A DNA stretch of 64,000 bases from Ariolimax columbianus (GCA_036924085.1 JAVGWX010000003.1:115726764-115790763), one strand, 5' to 3'. Positions 10,428-21,105 are shown, counted from the first letter of the stretch. Translations and numbers: made by a program. Notes: generated by a model not told the origin, from the letters alone.

Positions 10428-10725
10428 AAGTACTGTGCAATCCAATACAGATCTGATGTTTAGTGACATACTGCACGATTCAATACAGCTTTGATGTTAA
10501 GTGAAGTACCGCACAGGTCAATACAGCTTTGATGTTAAGTGACGTACTGCACGGGTCAATACAGCTTTGATGTTAAGTGAAGTACCGCACAGGTCAATAC
10601 AGATCTGATGTTGTGAAGTACCGCACAGGTCAATACAGATCTGATGTTAAGTGGAGTATCGCACAGGTCAATACAGCTTTGACGTTAAGTGAAGTACCGC
10701 ATAGACCAATACAGCTCTGATGTTT
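10428..10725. repeat. About 38-bp minisatellite, 7-8 copies
   Basis: Units of roughly 38 bp containing aagtgaagtaccgcacaggt then caatacagctttgatgtt, with substitutions and one unit shortened by four bases. The first units (from about 10428) are the most diverged. Confidence 0.85.
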
Positions 10726-10729
10726 AGTA

Positions 10730-11035
10730 CATAACATGCTACTCACCCAATTGTATGCACACTTGATTGCACGTATACAAACAATATATCTACTCTTCCA
10801 CATGGATAGAAGAGGAGTGACTAAGTGAAGTTATCTGTTTATGTTTAGTAACGTCCTGATGTCACTGGACATTTTGATTTTCTGTGTGTATCTGAGATGA
10901 AATCAAGTTATTGTTGTGCTGTTTGAGTTGCTGACAATGAACATGGCCATTAAAACATAAGATTGGCTCTAATTTTGTTTTTAAAACTAGTTTTACCAAA
11001 GTTTTTGAAAATAATGTTTATAGTGAAGATGAATT
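10730..11035. other. No gene seen
   Basis: Unremarkable AT-rich sequence between the minisatellite and the antisense coding remnant. Confidence 0.6.
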
Positions 11036-11039
11036 ACAG

Positions 11040-12400
11040 CGACGCCTTTTTGTCTGTTCCATTGTAACACATTCTGAATCACCCTTTGCAAAGGTCCAGC
11101 AATAGCCTGCATTGCTACACACCGATTCCCTTAGTACCACTTTTTTAATTGTTGTAATATTCTGATGAAATCATTCCTCATGCTCGTCCCTGACAGCACT
11201 ACAGTCAGCATGTATAAAATCCACAAGAGCATATCAAAAGTGTAAATTACAGGACATGTTGCATCCAAATCTTTCGTATCGCTGCAGTATGGTTTCTACT
11301 AACTCCTGGTAATTGTCAGTCTTACTGTTTCATTGAAAGGTTTGTGGCCACCTGCTCCAACGCATTCCAAGCTAACTTTTCATCATATGTGAGAATATAA
11401 TCAAATCGTTGATCTTGTAACGCATCTGTAGCCCAACAAATATATTTTCCTTGATTTTGGAAATCTTGTAAATTTATCATGAAGGTGTAACGACCCTGCC
11501 CCATTTATTTTCATGACTTTACAAAATTATTCATTAGTCCAAGTTTGGTGTAGAGAGGAGGGATACAATCTTGTGATATTCAACAAGAGGTTTGCTCACT
11601 AGATTATTTTCCCCGTTTCAAGTGATTGTCGAATTGGGTCAATCCTTTTTCTTGTAGTAGAAAGTCCTGGTACTGCTGTCCCAGAGACAGAAGAAACAGC
11701 AAGAATTTGTCTAACTCTGCCGTAGCCTCACCAAAATGGCATGATCTTCAGGTCATCACAATTATGCCACTTATACTTGTCCAAGTGGATCGTGAGTAAC
11801 AGTTGTCCCATGTTGTTGTACGTCTCTTTCGTGCAGATTGTACACCAAATTTGAATAGAAATGGTAAACTGTTACCATTATGAACCAGCCCAGCGTTTAA
11901 ACCCTACTTAGACGAGTCAATGAATAACCTCCAATCGTCTCTGTGTAGTTGATCTGTAGTGCTGCCAATAGACACCCATTACTAACGCGAACAATGATTG
12001 TCTGTCATTATGAAATATGGAAGCAGATCTTTTTTGCCGAACCCGAAATACATAAACATGCAAATTTTCCTCTAGAAGATTCCATTGCTGCAGTCTGGAA
12101 CCTGACAGCTCTGCTTTATTTTTTTGGTATTTCCAAATCTCTCATTAGATAATTCAATTTACTCTGGGTAATTGTATCTGACTGTGCAGACTTCAATAGG
12201 AACGAAAGCAAGATCAGTTGATACAGATGCTTTCACAGGTTGGATGTCCACTGGCCTTATTACCGTCTTCATCATTCAGCTTATAAGATTCTGGAGGACC
12301 CGGAGCAGGAATTCCTTCCCCGTGAGGCACTGGCCGCATAGCAGAGGGAATATTGAGATTGGTCACACGCAGCTTTTGCTCTCAGAAATACCTTGTCTGA
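11040..12400 (-). pseudogene. Broken copy of an uncharacterised, multi-copy metazoan protein
   Basis: The minus strand, read downward from about 12,400, gives ordered fragments of one protein in shifting frames: PVPHGEGIPAPGPPES (about 12290-12340), SAQSDTITQSKLNYLMRDLE, AELSGSRLQQWNLLEENL, DDWRLFIDSSK (11908-11940), GLVHNGN, YNNMGQLLLTIHLDKYKW, LYTKLGLMNNFVKS (11515-11565), FDYILTYDEKLAWNALEQV, and ADCSAVRDEHEE then FHQNITTIKKV near 11100. I recognise this order from a family of proteins of unknown function found in many copies in arthropods and some other animals, which suggests spread by a transposon. Here it is interrupted by several stops and frameshifts, and no terminal repeats were found. 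No function is assigned. Confidence 0.6.
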
Positions 12401-12404
12401 TTGA

Positions 12405-12695
12405 ATAAGGCATGCAAAGGTAACGATCATTAAGATGATTTGTCGGTTCTCTCCACAACATTGTAACTGCAAAAACACATAGATCATTCTTATCGTAACA
12501 TGATTGGCAACATACATGTTTGACCAAATGTCAGTCCTGTTTTCAGATCTTTCATTCAAAATAAAATATATAATTTTCCTTTATCGGTGTAATATATTGT
12601 CTTTGGGACAACAACGTTATTTGTTAGCAAATAAAGCAAGGATAGTCCACACTATTCACACATTCACGAGGAATCTTGAACGACACGTTTGCATT
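12405..12695. other. No gene seen
   Basis: AT-rich spacer. It may hold the N-terminal coding part of the minus-strand remnant, but nothing is readable. Confidence 0.5.
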
Positions 12696-12699
12696 TACA

Positions 12700-12939
12700 T
12701 AATCTATACCACAAATGATTACATAATCTATACCACAAATGATTACATAATCTATACCACAAATGATTACATAATCTATACCACAAATGATTACATAATC
12801 TATACCACAAATGATTACATAATCTATACCACAAATGATTACATAATCTATACCACAAATGATTACATAATCTATACCACAAATGATTACATAATCTATA
12901 CCACAAATGATTACATAATCTATACCACAAATGATTACA
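12700..12939. repeat. 24-bp minisatellite, 10 copies, virtually identical
   Basis: The unit ataatctataccacaaatg plus attac (24 bp) repeats ten times with no difference that I can see. Period 24 keeps frames open on both strands (IIYTTNDY repeat on plus, CGIDYVII on minus). The homogeneity indicates recent expansion. Confidence 0.95.
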
Positions 12940-12963
12940 AGAAGGTGATCTGATTGCAATGAC

Positions 12964-13130
12964 TGCTTCAGTTTGCTTCATCCAATCGGCGCTTCATGCT
13001 TTCCATTTCGTTGGAAATCACGAGACAGGACTACATAAAAGAAATGAACTGTGCCATCTGCTTCGAGAAGGTGAAGCAGCCAGCCAACGGAACCTACACC
13101 CCCCTCCCCCACCCCCTTCCTGGATCTTGA
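12964..13130 (+). other. Short coding-like fragment with the first half of a RING-like zinc motif
   Basis: A frame open from 12963 reads RFMLSISLEITRQDYIKEM at about 12989-13045, then NCAICFEKVKQPANGTY at about 13046-13099. CAIC-F-E resembles the first Cys pair of RING fingers. The frame then runs into a proline-coding cytosine-rich stretch and stops, so the remaining zinc ligands are absent. It could be a truncated exon, a transposon-derived fragment or chance. Confidence 0.25.
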
Positions 13131-13134
13131 AAAC

Positions 13135-13670
13135 TAGAACTAATTCGCAATTTTAAAGTCCATATCCGTGACCAGAATGTCCATAATAGATAACAATATC
13201 TGCTATTGTCTTAAATACATTTTCAAAATATTATCCAGTGTAATTAATTGCGTAATGTGCAGCTTCAATTTAGCAGTAATCTTCTGAAAAGTGTTGTAAA
13301 CTGGTGATATATGGCTGATCTTTTGGGGAATAGTGTCATCATTTTGATACCTGCTGATGATACATTTAGCCAATATTTCGAGCAATTTTCTATACACATC
13401 CTGTTTTGTTGGAATATCCTGCATAAGGTCGTGTCATGATTCCTCAACAGTTCACTTAACCAAGGGGCTGCCAATTTACAAGTACATGGGGGGTGGCCGA
13501 GGCAGAGGGAGCGTTGTAGCAGCCGGACAAAAGTAGGGAAACCAACGACCCTGCTCAGAAAAGAGATGGCCTATACCAACCCAAGAACTAACAGCCTAGC
13601 AAGACCGCTCGGAGCATGACGTTTCACATCATCTGCTGGTCACTTTGTGACGAAACTACAGGACTGGAAT
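13135..13670. other. No gene seen
   Basis: AT-rich up to about 13480, then more balanced sequence leading into the CR1-like 3' end. No readable protein. Confidence 0.5.
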
Positions 13671-13675
13671 GAGGA

Positions 13676-13745
13676 ACTGGTTGTCCACAGACTGTACAAT
13701 CTTCTAAACTAGAATAAAGACATTCAGTTAAGTTAAATTAAGAGT
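13676..13745 (+). mobile_element. CR1-like 3' end
   Basis: The sequence ctggttgtccacagactgta followed by atcttctaaact and aagacattcagttaagttaa matches the reverse complement of the 3' end of the CR1-type element at 57715-57770, including the (TTAAG)n tail. Only about 70 bp match, so this is the end of an old copy. Confidence 0.5.
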
Positions 13746-13963
13746 TAAGTTAATTGAATATTATTTCACTGATCTTTTGCTAAGTATTGAACGACTTCAA
13801 TACATTGCTACCGTATTGTTGAGAAATGCAAACACGTAAATAATTGTCCTACACATAACCAATATTGACACTAACAGCTGTGGGGTACTGTTGTACACAG
13901 AGGATTTCATCAAGCGGACAGATTCTGGTGTGATGAGATGCGAACATATCGTACCTGAATATA

Positions 13964-13970
13964 GGTGTGT

Positions 13971-14006
<36 letters not shown>

Positions 14007-14035
14007 ATGCGTGTAGGTGTGTGCGTGTGTGTGTC
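13964..14035. repeat. (GT)n microsatellite
   Basis: GT dinucleotide tract with GTAT and GCGT interruptions. Confidence 0.95.
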
Positions 14036-14087
14036 AGAAAAGGGAAGAGAATTCCAATATTTAGCAATGTAGCGAGCAATATATATT

Positions 14088-14088
14088 T

Positions 14089-14120
<32 letters not shown>

Positions 14121-14245
14121 TTCTTCTTCTTCTTCTTCTTCTTCTTCTTCTTCTTCTTCTTTTTCTTATTCTTCTTCTTCTTCTTCTTCGTCTTCTTCTT
14201 CTTCTTATTCGTCTTCTGCTTCTTCTTTTTCTTCTTCTTCTTCAT
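14088..14245. repeat. (CTT)n microsatellite
   Basis: About 150 bp of CTT with ATT, GTT and CTC variants. On the minus strand it reads as (GAA)n and gives a Lys-rich open frame that is not a gene. Confidence 0.95.
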
Positions 14246-14249
14246 CATT

Positions 14250-14838
14250 CGTCCTGAAAAGCCCGTTGAGAAGTGTTTTAGTTTACAGAGGCTGTGATAT
14301 CTGCGCATTTCGGACCAACACATCCGGTTGCATATAGCTTTTTTTGGTACTAGGTTTTGCTTTGCCACTTTGATCCTAACTCTCTAAGCAAGACTTCAAT
14401 ACTGCAGCCTGTTTCCAGGATCTCCGCTTGAAGAGGCAATGGGATCTTGGTAAGCTCTGGTTCCCTGACACTGAAGCAAACAGTCATCTAAGAGTCGCTG
14501 TCTCCGGTCAACTCATTCAGTTTGCTGCCTCTTCACCGCCATATATAAGTGTATACGAATTAATGTGTATGTGCCTTTTTTAGTGTTCATGTATGCAGTT
14601 GACTGTGAAAGTGAGTATTTGTGAGCTAGTGAAAGTGTTTGTGAGTATATATGGGGCAATTATGGGTTAAATTAAGCTGTTGCCCGAACTGCTTTTTCAC
14701 TTTAGAGACTCATAATTAGTAATAATACATGAGTTAGTTATTCACCTGAAGTGACGCATACAACTAGAGATACACTCATTTATCTCTCGTTTGTGACTTC
14801 GTAAAATCTTGCAGTTGTATCATTGCATGTATGGTGTT
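14250..14838. other. No gene seen
   Basis: Mixed-composition sequence with gtgagtat-rich stretches at 14600-14660 but no coding motif. Confidence 0.5.
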
Positions 14839-14839
14839 G

Positions 14840-15095
14840 TTGTTGTTGCCGAATGTCCATAATTACTCTTTTGCGCACTTTAAGACTGTCGTTAATCTGT
14901 GGGTTGTCTTAGCTTTCCTCACATCCCAGGCCTGCTGATTAAGGTGGACCGGGCACCTCCAGGCTATTATGCTATGCTTGGCTTCATCTGCGTGTCACTC
15001 GATACTACGGGAAACACATCCATCTCTTATCTCGTTAGCATGGCTGCTATGAAAACAGCCCGTTTCCCGGAAGGGCTACAAGAAGACGAGGTGAG
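14840..15095 (+). repeat. Unclassified dispersed repeat, copy 1
   Basis: The core ggctattatgctatgcttgg then cttcatctgcgtg and gaaacacatccatctc is shared with 50335-50515 (gggctgttgtgctatgcttc then cttcatctgcatg and gaacacgtcgatcc), with a common upstream cctcacatccc. The two copies are about 35 kb apart and not in tandem. No protein, TSD or terminal repeat was seen. Confidence 0.5.
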
Positions 15096-15121
15096 GGTCT
15101 TGGCCAGTATAATTGTCATGA

Positions 15122-15450
15122 CTAACATGTCTGATTAGTATGTTTTGTCTGACCATGACTAACATGTCTGATTAGTATGTTTTGTCTGACCATGACTAAC
15201 ATGTCTGATTAGTATGTTTTGTCTGACCATGACTAACATGTCTGATTATTATGTTTTGTCTGACCATGACTAACATGTCTAATTAGTATGTTTTGTCTGA
15301 CCATGACTAACATGTCTGATTAGTATATTTTGTCTGACCATGACTAACATGTCTGATTAGTATGTTTTGTCTGACCATGACTAACATGTCTGATTATTAT
15401 GTTTTGTCTGACCATGACTAACATGTCTGATTAGTATGTTTTGTCTGAAC
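15122..15450. repeat. 37-bp minisatellite, about 9 copies
   Basis: The unit taacatgtctgattagtatg plus ttttgtctgaccatgac (37 bp) repeats about nine times with few substitutions. Confidence 0.93.
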
Positions 15451-15562
15451 AGACGTTAGTCTTCCTCCTTATGGTGTGTTCCTGAATTAGGCATTCCTAT
15501 CTACACCCCTCAGTCATTGCTTACAATATATATATAACTATAATTCAAGAAATTACTATAAT

Positions 15563-16713
15563 ACGGAGTAAAACAAGGATGTGTACTCGCCCCGACTTTG
15601 TTCAGCATGATGTTCGCGGCCACGATGACAGACGCCTTCAGATCATTGGAGCTTGGAATATCCATAAAGTACCGCACAGATGACAAACTACTTAATTCCA
15701 GAAGAATGAAGGCCAAAACCAAAGTGGCTGGCGACATAATCAGGGAACATGTATTTGCTGACGACTGCGCTCTAATGAGCAACTCAGAACTGAACATGCA
15801 GGTTTGAATGGACCAGTTCTCTGCCGCATGCAAAAATTTTCGCTTGACCATAAATGCAAAAAAAACAGAGGTCATGTACCAACCAGCACCAGACATGCCG
15901 TACACAAAACCAGAGACTATAGTCAGCGGGCAGACGTTGAATGCCGTAGACAAATTCGCATGTCTGGGCAGCACGCTGTCGAGATCTGTCAGCCTAGACG
16001 ATGAGGTTGCAAGCAGAATAGCAAAGGCCAGCACAGCCTTTGGTAGAATGCGCTTGATGGTCTGGGCACGTCGTGGCATCAGCGTCAAGACCAAACTCAA
16101 AGTCCACCGTGCAACCATCATTCCAACCCTACTATACGCTTGCGAAAGCTGGACTGTATACTCTGGACATGCAAGGAGGTTAAACCACTTCCACACAGGT
16201 TGCCTGAGGCGAATATTCCACATCCGATGGCGAGATAGTGTCACTTACATCGAAGTTCTCTCAAGGGCTAACATGCCCAGCATCCATGCACTGCTAGAAA
16301 AAGCACGACTAGGATTGGCTGGACACCTCGTCCGTATGTCAGACGAGCGGCTCCCAAAGAAGCTTCTCTACGGCAACCTGAGAGAGGGATGGCGCTAGAG
16401 AGGGCGCCCAAAGAAACGTTTTAAAGACGGTCTGAAGGACTCACTAAAAAGTTGCCAGATAAACATCGACACCTGGGAATGTCTTGCGCAAAACAGATCT
16501 GACTGGAGAAGCGCAGTCAAATCGGGTGTAGCTGCCGGTGAAGACGACCGTGTTGTGAAAGCCCAGAGCAGACGCGAGACGCGGAAATCCCGAGCAGCGG
16601 GAACACCATCCCCTTCTACAAACCTCGTGTGCCCGATATGTAGCAGATGTTTTCGTGTTCGCATTGGTCTGTTCAGCCACATGCGCACCCACACCCAACA
16701 GGGAAATCTGTGA
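15563..16713 (+). pseudogene. RTE-like LINE, 3' part: RT, C-terminal domain and C2H2 zinc finger
   Basis: The plus-strand frame starts abruptly at GVKQGCVLAPTLFSMMF (about 15565). VFADDCAL (RT active site), LDDEVASRIAKASTAFGRM, LYACESWTVY, LNHFHTGCLRRIF and GHLVRMSDERLPKKLLYG follow. After a nonsense codon (TAG at 16396) the frame continues GRPKKRFKDGLKDSL and ends with a C-x2-C-x12-H-x3-H finger (CPIC...SHMRTH, about 16630-16695) and a TGA at 16711. A second nonsense codon (TGA, 15805-15807) lies between the FADD region and the thumb. The element is 5'-truncated and runs 3' into attattatt and an AT microsatellite. The family belongs to the RTE-like 'endonuclease-reverse transcriptase' group as I recall it. 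Confidence 0.8.
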
Positions 16714-16759
16714 CAAGGATGATGTCGGTGGTCCTCATCGACAACGATGGACAGCTATT

Positions 16760-16761
16760 AT

Positions 16762-16832
<71 letters not shown>
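16760..16832. repeat. (TA)n microsatellite at the LINE 3' end
   Basis: Near-pure TA of about 70 bp, directly following the attattatt end of the RTE-like copy. It may have grown from the element tail. Confidence 0.95.
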
Positions 16833-16835
<3 letters not shown>

Positions 16836-16933
16836 TAATATATAGTCTTGTGTTATCTACTTGTCCCGTGAGGTGCCGTGGGGAGCCGTAGTTTTCTGTC
16901 CAGGACCACAGCGTAGAACACTGTCACTTTCAC

Positions 16934-17245
16934 TATGAGATGACATTCGCAACACCGCCATCATGAGTCAAACCTGCTTCAATAACGTCGTAGATACGGC
17001 GTTGATAAGAAAATACCGATGGACAGGCACGTGGTACGCATGTCTGATAATAGATGGACACGTAAAGTGACGTCATGGTGGCCGTACATCTATAATCGTT
17101 GCCCTGGGCGTCCATCAAGGGGATGAAGAGATGGCCTTCGACGAGATCTTTCTCCGGCATGGTCTTAGTGGCAAAGGATAGAGATGAGTTTAGACGACAT
17201 TTAGCTTCCTGTGCATAGGGCCCAAAATGTGCCTGAACGAACACT
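16934..17245 (-). CDS. Possible host exon, uncharacterised
   Basis: The minus strand has a 103-codon frame ending in TAG, with balanced composition and no repeat character, between two low-complexity blocks. It begins just after taatcctag, which could be a splice acceptor (AG then TGTTCGTTCAGGCA). The frame has no ATG there, so it would be a terminal exon. Readable stretches include FVQAHFGPYAQEAKC, GHLFIPLMDAQGNDY and YQTCVPRACPSVFSY. Three or four Cys and no LINE motif are present. I do not recognise the protein. It could also be chance or part of an unknown transposon. No polypyrimidine tract is obvious. Confidence 0.3.
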
Positions 17246-17479
17246 AGGATTACATTATTACAGAATATATATAATTATATGTATACATCAAAGACATACA
17301 ATGATATACACAAGCAAACGATTATGCAAGAACAAACATTAAGAGTAAGATTTGATGATTAAAACAAAAATGAAAAGCTTATGTAAATGCGTCATCTATA
17401 ACTTCGGAATGAAAAAAATATAAACGAAGAAGTAGAATATTTAGTAGTTACAGGAGCATTAAGAATTTTTTTAAAAGTG

Positions 17480-17755
17480 GCAGCAGCAACAGTAGCGAGT
17501 ATTGGTAGTCGTGTGTGATGCAATAGTTGTAGTTATTGTTGTTGTTGTACAGTAGTTGTAGTAGTAATTATTGTTGTAGAAGTAGTATGAATAGTAATAT
17601 CAGTAGGAGTAGTAGAAGTAGTAGGAGTAGTAGAGTAGGAGTAGTAGTAGTAGTAGTAGTAGGAGTAGTAGTAGTAGTAGGAGTAGTAGTAGTAGTAGTA
17701 GTAGTAGTAGGAGTAGTAGTAGTGGTAGTAGGAGTAGTAGTAGTAGTAGTAGTAG

Positions 17756-17800
<45 letters not shown>

Positions 17801-17842
17801 GAGTAGTAGTAGAAGTAGTAGTAGTAGTAGGAGTAGTAGTAG

Positions 17843-17881
<39 letters not shown>

Positions 17882-17944
17882 GAGTAGTAGTAGTAGTAGT
17901 AGTAGTAGTAGGAGTAGTAGTAGTAGTAATAGTAGTAGTAGTAG

Positions 17945-17992
<48 letters not shown>

Positions 17993-18042
17993 AAGTGGTA
18001 GTAGTAGTAATAGTAATAGTAGTAGTAATAGTAGTAGAAGTG

Positions 18043-18073
<31 letters not shown>

Positions 18074-18078
18074 AAGTG

Positions 18079-18118
<40 letters not shown>

Positions 18119-18123
18119 AAGTG

Positions 18124-18172
<49 letters not shown>

Positions 18173-18177
18173 AAGTG

Positions 18178-18208
<31 letters not shown>

Positions 18209-18213
18209 AAGTG

Positions 18214-18250
<37 letters not shown>

Positions 18251-18256
18251 AAGTGT

Positions 18257-18298
<42 letters not shown>

Positions 18299-18380
18299 GA
18301 GTAGCAGTAGTAGTAGTAGTAGGAGTAGTGGCAGTAGTAGAATTTGTAGTAGTAGAATTAGTTGTAGTAGCACCAGACCA

Positions 18381-18419
<39 letters not shown>

Positions 18420-18596
18420 GAGTAGTAGTGGTAGTAGTCGTCTAATGGGAGTAGTAGTAGTAGTAGGTAGTATAATCGGAGCAGTAGTAGTAGTAGTATA
18501 AGTGGTAGTAAGTGTGGTAGTGGTAGTAGTAGTATAAAAGGAGTAGTAGAGGTAGTAATATTAGTAGTAGTAGAAGTGTTAGTAAGAGTAGTAGTG

Positions 18597-18633
<37 letters not shown>

Positions 18634-18660
18634 GAGTAGTAGTGGTAGTAGTAGTATAAT
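17480..18660. repeat. About 1.2-kb (TAG)n / (GTA)n trinucleotide tract
   Basis: Dominated by TAG/GTA with frequent AGG, AGA, TGG and AAT interruptions, which are themselves roughly periodic. It produces poly-Val and poly-Leu open frames of more than 300 codons that are not genes. One strand is purine-rich in G, so strand asymmetry is strong. Confidence 0.97.
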
Positions 18661-18699
18661 AAGCGTGTGCTGAGAAAGGCAATGTGGGCACTCTAATGG

Positions 18700-19140
18700 A
18701 TATTTTATCCAGACTTTCCCCTTCTATTAAATTTAGCTGTTGTGCAAATGCTAATGTATGCTAAAGAAGATAGCATTTGAACAACTTAACAATATGATAA
18801 CATTACTGAACACCTCGCAAGAGACATAATGCTTGTCACAGAGAAACAATGTACATTTAACTTTCCTTACACTGACAGAAGGTATAACATTGGTATTTTG
18901 ATTCTGCTACCGATTTGTATTTATCTGTTGCAGGTGCCAATATTTCTGAATCAATAATGTTGTGAGATTGATATTCGATTGAATTTCTTTAAGATCAATC
19001 AACGATCAGTTCTAATGAATAATACAATCAGCAATAATCGGCTTTTCGTGTTCTTTTAAGAGCCTTACATAATGCATACATTTTGTTTATGTTGTATAGA
19101 TACGACGTCATCAACATTATATTATTATTTATAATATAAG
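18700..19140. other. No gene seen
   Basis: AT-rich spacer between the trinucleotide tract and the minus-strand LINE finger remnant. Confidence 0.55.
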
Positions 19141-19144
19141 TTGC

Positions 19145-19460
19145 CTATCGCAAGCATAGATGGCGACAGCATCAGACTTGTGCTGCAAGATGTGTTCTTA
19201 TATGACTACAGAGACCAATCTTGGCATGGAAAACTTTGTCGCACAAGGGGCACTCATGTCAAGAGTTGACAGTGGGTTCTGTTGTTAAAGATGGTACGCG
19301 TGATCTGATCCTTGGCGATGGAGTTATGCTCTGTGATCTGAGCACCCTGCATGATAGTGGGACGGTTCTGTGCAAGTAATTCTGAGGAGATGACATCAGT
19401 GTTGAAGCTGTGCAGAGACACTTAAGCCAGTTGTGGTTTACATGCATGTACGGTGTTATT
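19145..19460 (-). pseudogene. RTE-like LINE 3' end: C-terminal C2H2 finger
   Basis: The minus strand reads RIRSRVPSLTTEPTVNS, stop, then HECPLCDKVFHAKIGLCSH and IRTH. This is a C-x2-C-x12-H-x3-H finger with the same spacing and the same IGLxSHxRTH end as at 16630-16695. The preceding residues correspond to the linker between the RT C-terminus and the finger. The 3' flank (gctgtcgccatctatgcttg) resembles the 3' UTR of the 15563 copy. Only the last ~300 bp remain. Confidence 0.6.
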
Positions 19461-19464
19461 CTGT

Positions 19465-20085
19465 GGCTACTTGATGCGCATTGGTGTCAAAGCAGTGTGT
19501 GAATATTATCGATTTATATTATAGACGTGGCGTGATATGTTTGTTGTCACAGACAACTTCATTTACACCTGTTGTCCGCACAACGCTCTTTACAAATTAA
19601 CGTACATGACAGCTTGCACTGCAGGCAGTAAGTCAATCAACACGCCTGTCAACTATCAAATGGCGCCATTTATCGCATTATTTACATCGATGACCAGAGA
19701 GTGTTTTACTAGCTGGTTTGTTCTATCTCTGACGCTTATTGCTACACACTTGACCTACTCTATATAGCGTCCCTTTAAACATAGCGAGCGCTGCATCCAT
19801 CGCAGCCCATATATAATTATTTTGGGTATCTTCTTAAGACTCCTGTTTCTATGCCTTCCACTTGTTTTATTGCTAGTACCAATTATTCGTTTTCCCATCA
19901 CACACATACACTTGCTTTTTATGTGATTTCAAATCCAGCCCATATTTTGTGTCATTCATGTAACCATGGCTCCCTCACCCTCACCCCAGAACTAGTGAAA
20001 ACTAACCATTTTCATTCACAAAACACAAGGACAATTAACATGGTTGCCGAATGAAGCCGGTAACTTATGTGTACACGTCACGTTT
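19465..20085. other. No gene seen
   Basis: Contains short frames only; no motif and no repeat recognised. Confidence 0.55.
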
Positions 20086-20087
20086 AT

Positions 20088-20165
20088 GTGTGTAGTTTGA
20101 GTAATGTAATGGCAGCGCATTCGTATTTTCAAGGAAAAAGTAGCAGGTCCGACACCCGTCTCGAC
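20088..20165 (+). repeat. tRNA-like SINE head
   Basis: gtaatggcagcgcattcgta (box A-like) and gtagcaggtccgacacccgt (box B-like, one mismatch from GGTTCGANNCC) are spaced as in a tRNA, with tttcaag where an anticodon loop would be. The stems do not pair fully, so this is a SINE head or tRNA pseudogene, not a tRNA gene. Confidence 0.45.
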
Positions 20166-20169
20166 AGCT

Positions 20170-20745
20170 GCAAATTGGTACATGGCTTCATGTAAGGAAA
20201 GGACATGCTGCAACGAAGGGAGCTTACAACAAACATCAAAAGCTGAGATCTGTTACAATGAAACCTCCACCAGTTGTTCTCAGACAGCAATTTCGGATAT
20301 GGGACTACCTTTTCCTTCACTTTATGGCTTTGTTCTCTTCAGAAGTTGTTAGTTGTTTGTATATAAGTCAGGTTTTGGGTAATCAATCACTCGTACATTA
20401 CTTTTCGTTTTTGAGCGCCTATTTCTTGCGACTAGATTTATATATTTATGTATGTTGCCTGTAATTAGTTGCGTATTTCTGTACCTGAATGTGTAAAACA
20501 TCTTTTTTACTGTGCACTCGAGAGTGTGCTGTGTGCAAATGAATTGACATGAATTTTTACCAAAAAAATAAAATATAAACTGGTTTGTTAATTTATGTTC
20601 AAATGTTGAGTCCCCAACTCTTTCAATACAGCGCTCACTCACAGAACACCTGTCACCAGCACCCGCTGTTCGGCTCATAATTACTCTGTTAAACACAGAG
20701 GCTAGTCAATGCACACGTGGCACAGTTCCTTCAACACCCACTGCG
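20170..20745. other. No gene seen
   Basis: Could include the SINE body; no second copy was found to define it. Confidence 0.5.
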
Positions 20746-20749
20746 ACTC

Positions 20750-21105
20750 ATACAAAATGAATCTGGCTCAGCTACTGTGCTGCTACCACAACCAAACGTT
20801 TGCTCAGCTATACAACTATATCGTCTTATAGTTAGATCTTGGCTAACTTACTAAACTGCGACCAAAGCTAGACGTTTGCGTTACCTTTACAATTATATCT
20901 TCATATAGTCAGACCATGACAAACTTACTAGACTGCGACCACAACTAGACATTTGCTCAGCTATACAGCTATATCTTTTTATATTCAGACCCTGACTAAC
21001 TTACTAGATTGCGATCACAGCTAGACGGCGACTCAGCTACCAGACTACGACCACAGCCATATGTGTTATCAGCGATATAACTATATATTCTTATAGTCAC
21101 ACGCT
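20750..21105. repeat. Degenerate ~100-bp tandem repeat, 3-4 copies
   Basis: Repeated order: gctcagctatacaactatat, tcttatagtcaga, ctaacttactagactgcgac, cacaactagac. The final units merge into the 36-bp array, whose gctcagctactggactgc core is contained in the larger unit. Confidence 0.75.

Noticed and set aside
12700..12950. Regular direct repeats that might suggest a CRISPR array
   Set aside because: Units are contiguous with no spacers, no cas genes exist, and the context is eukaryotic. The same holds for the 15122, 29672 and 48792 arrays.
13910..14368. Lys-rich 152-codon frame on the minus strand
   Set aside because: Translation of the (GAA)n microsatellite at 14088-14245.
17536..18691. 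Very long poly-Val (plus) and poly-Leu (minus) open frames
   Set aside because: They are translations of the TAG/GTA trinucleotide tract with no stop in those frames; no start context or domain.
20088..20165. A functional tRNA gene
   Set aside because: Boxes A and B are recognisable, but stems do not pair well, so a SINE head or tRNA pseudogene is more likely.
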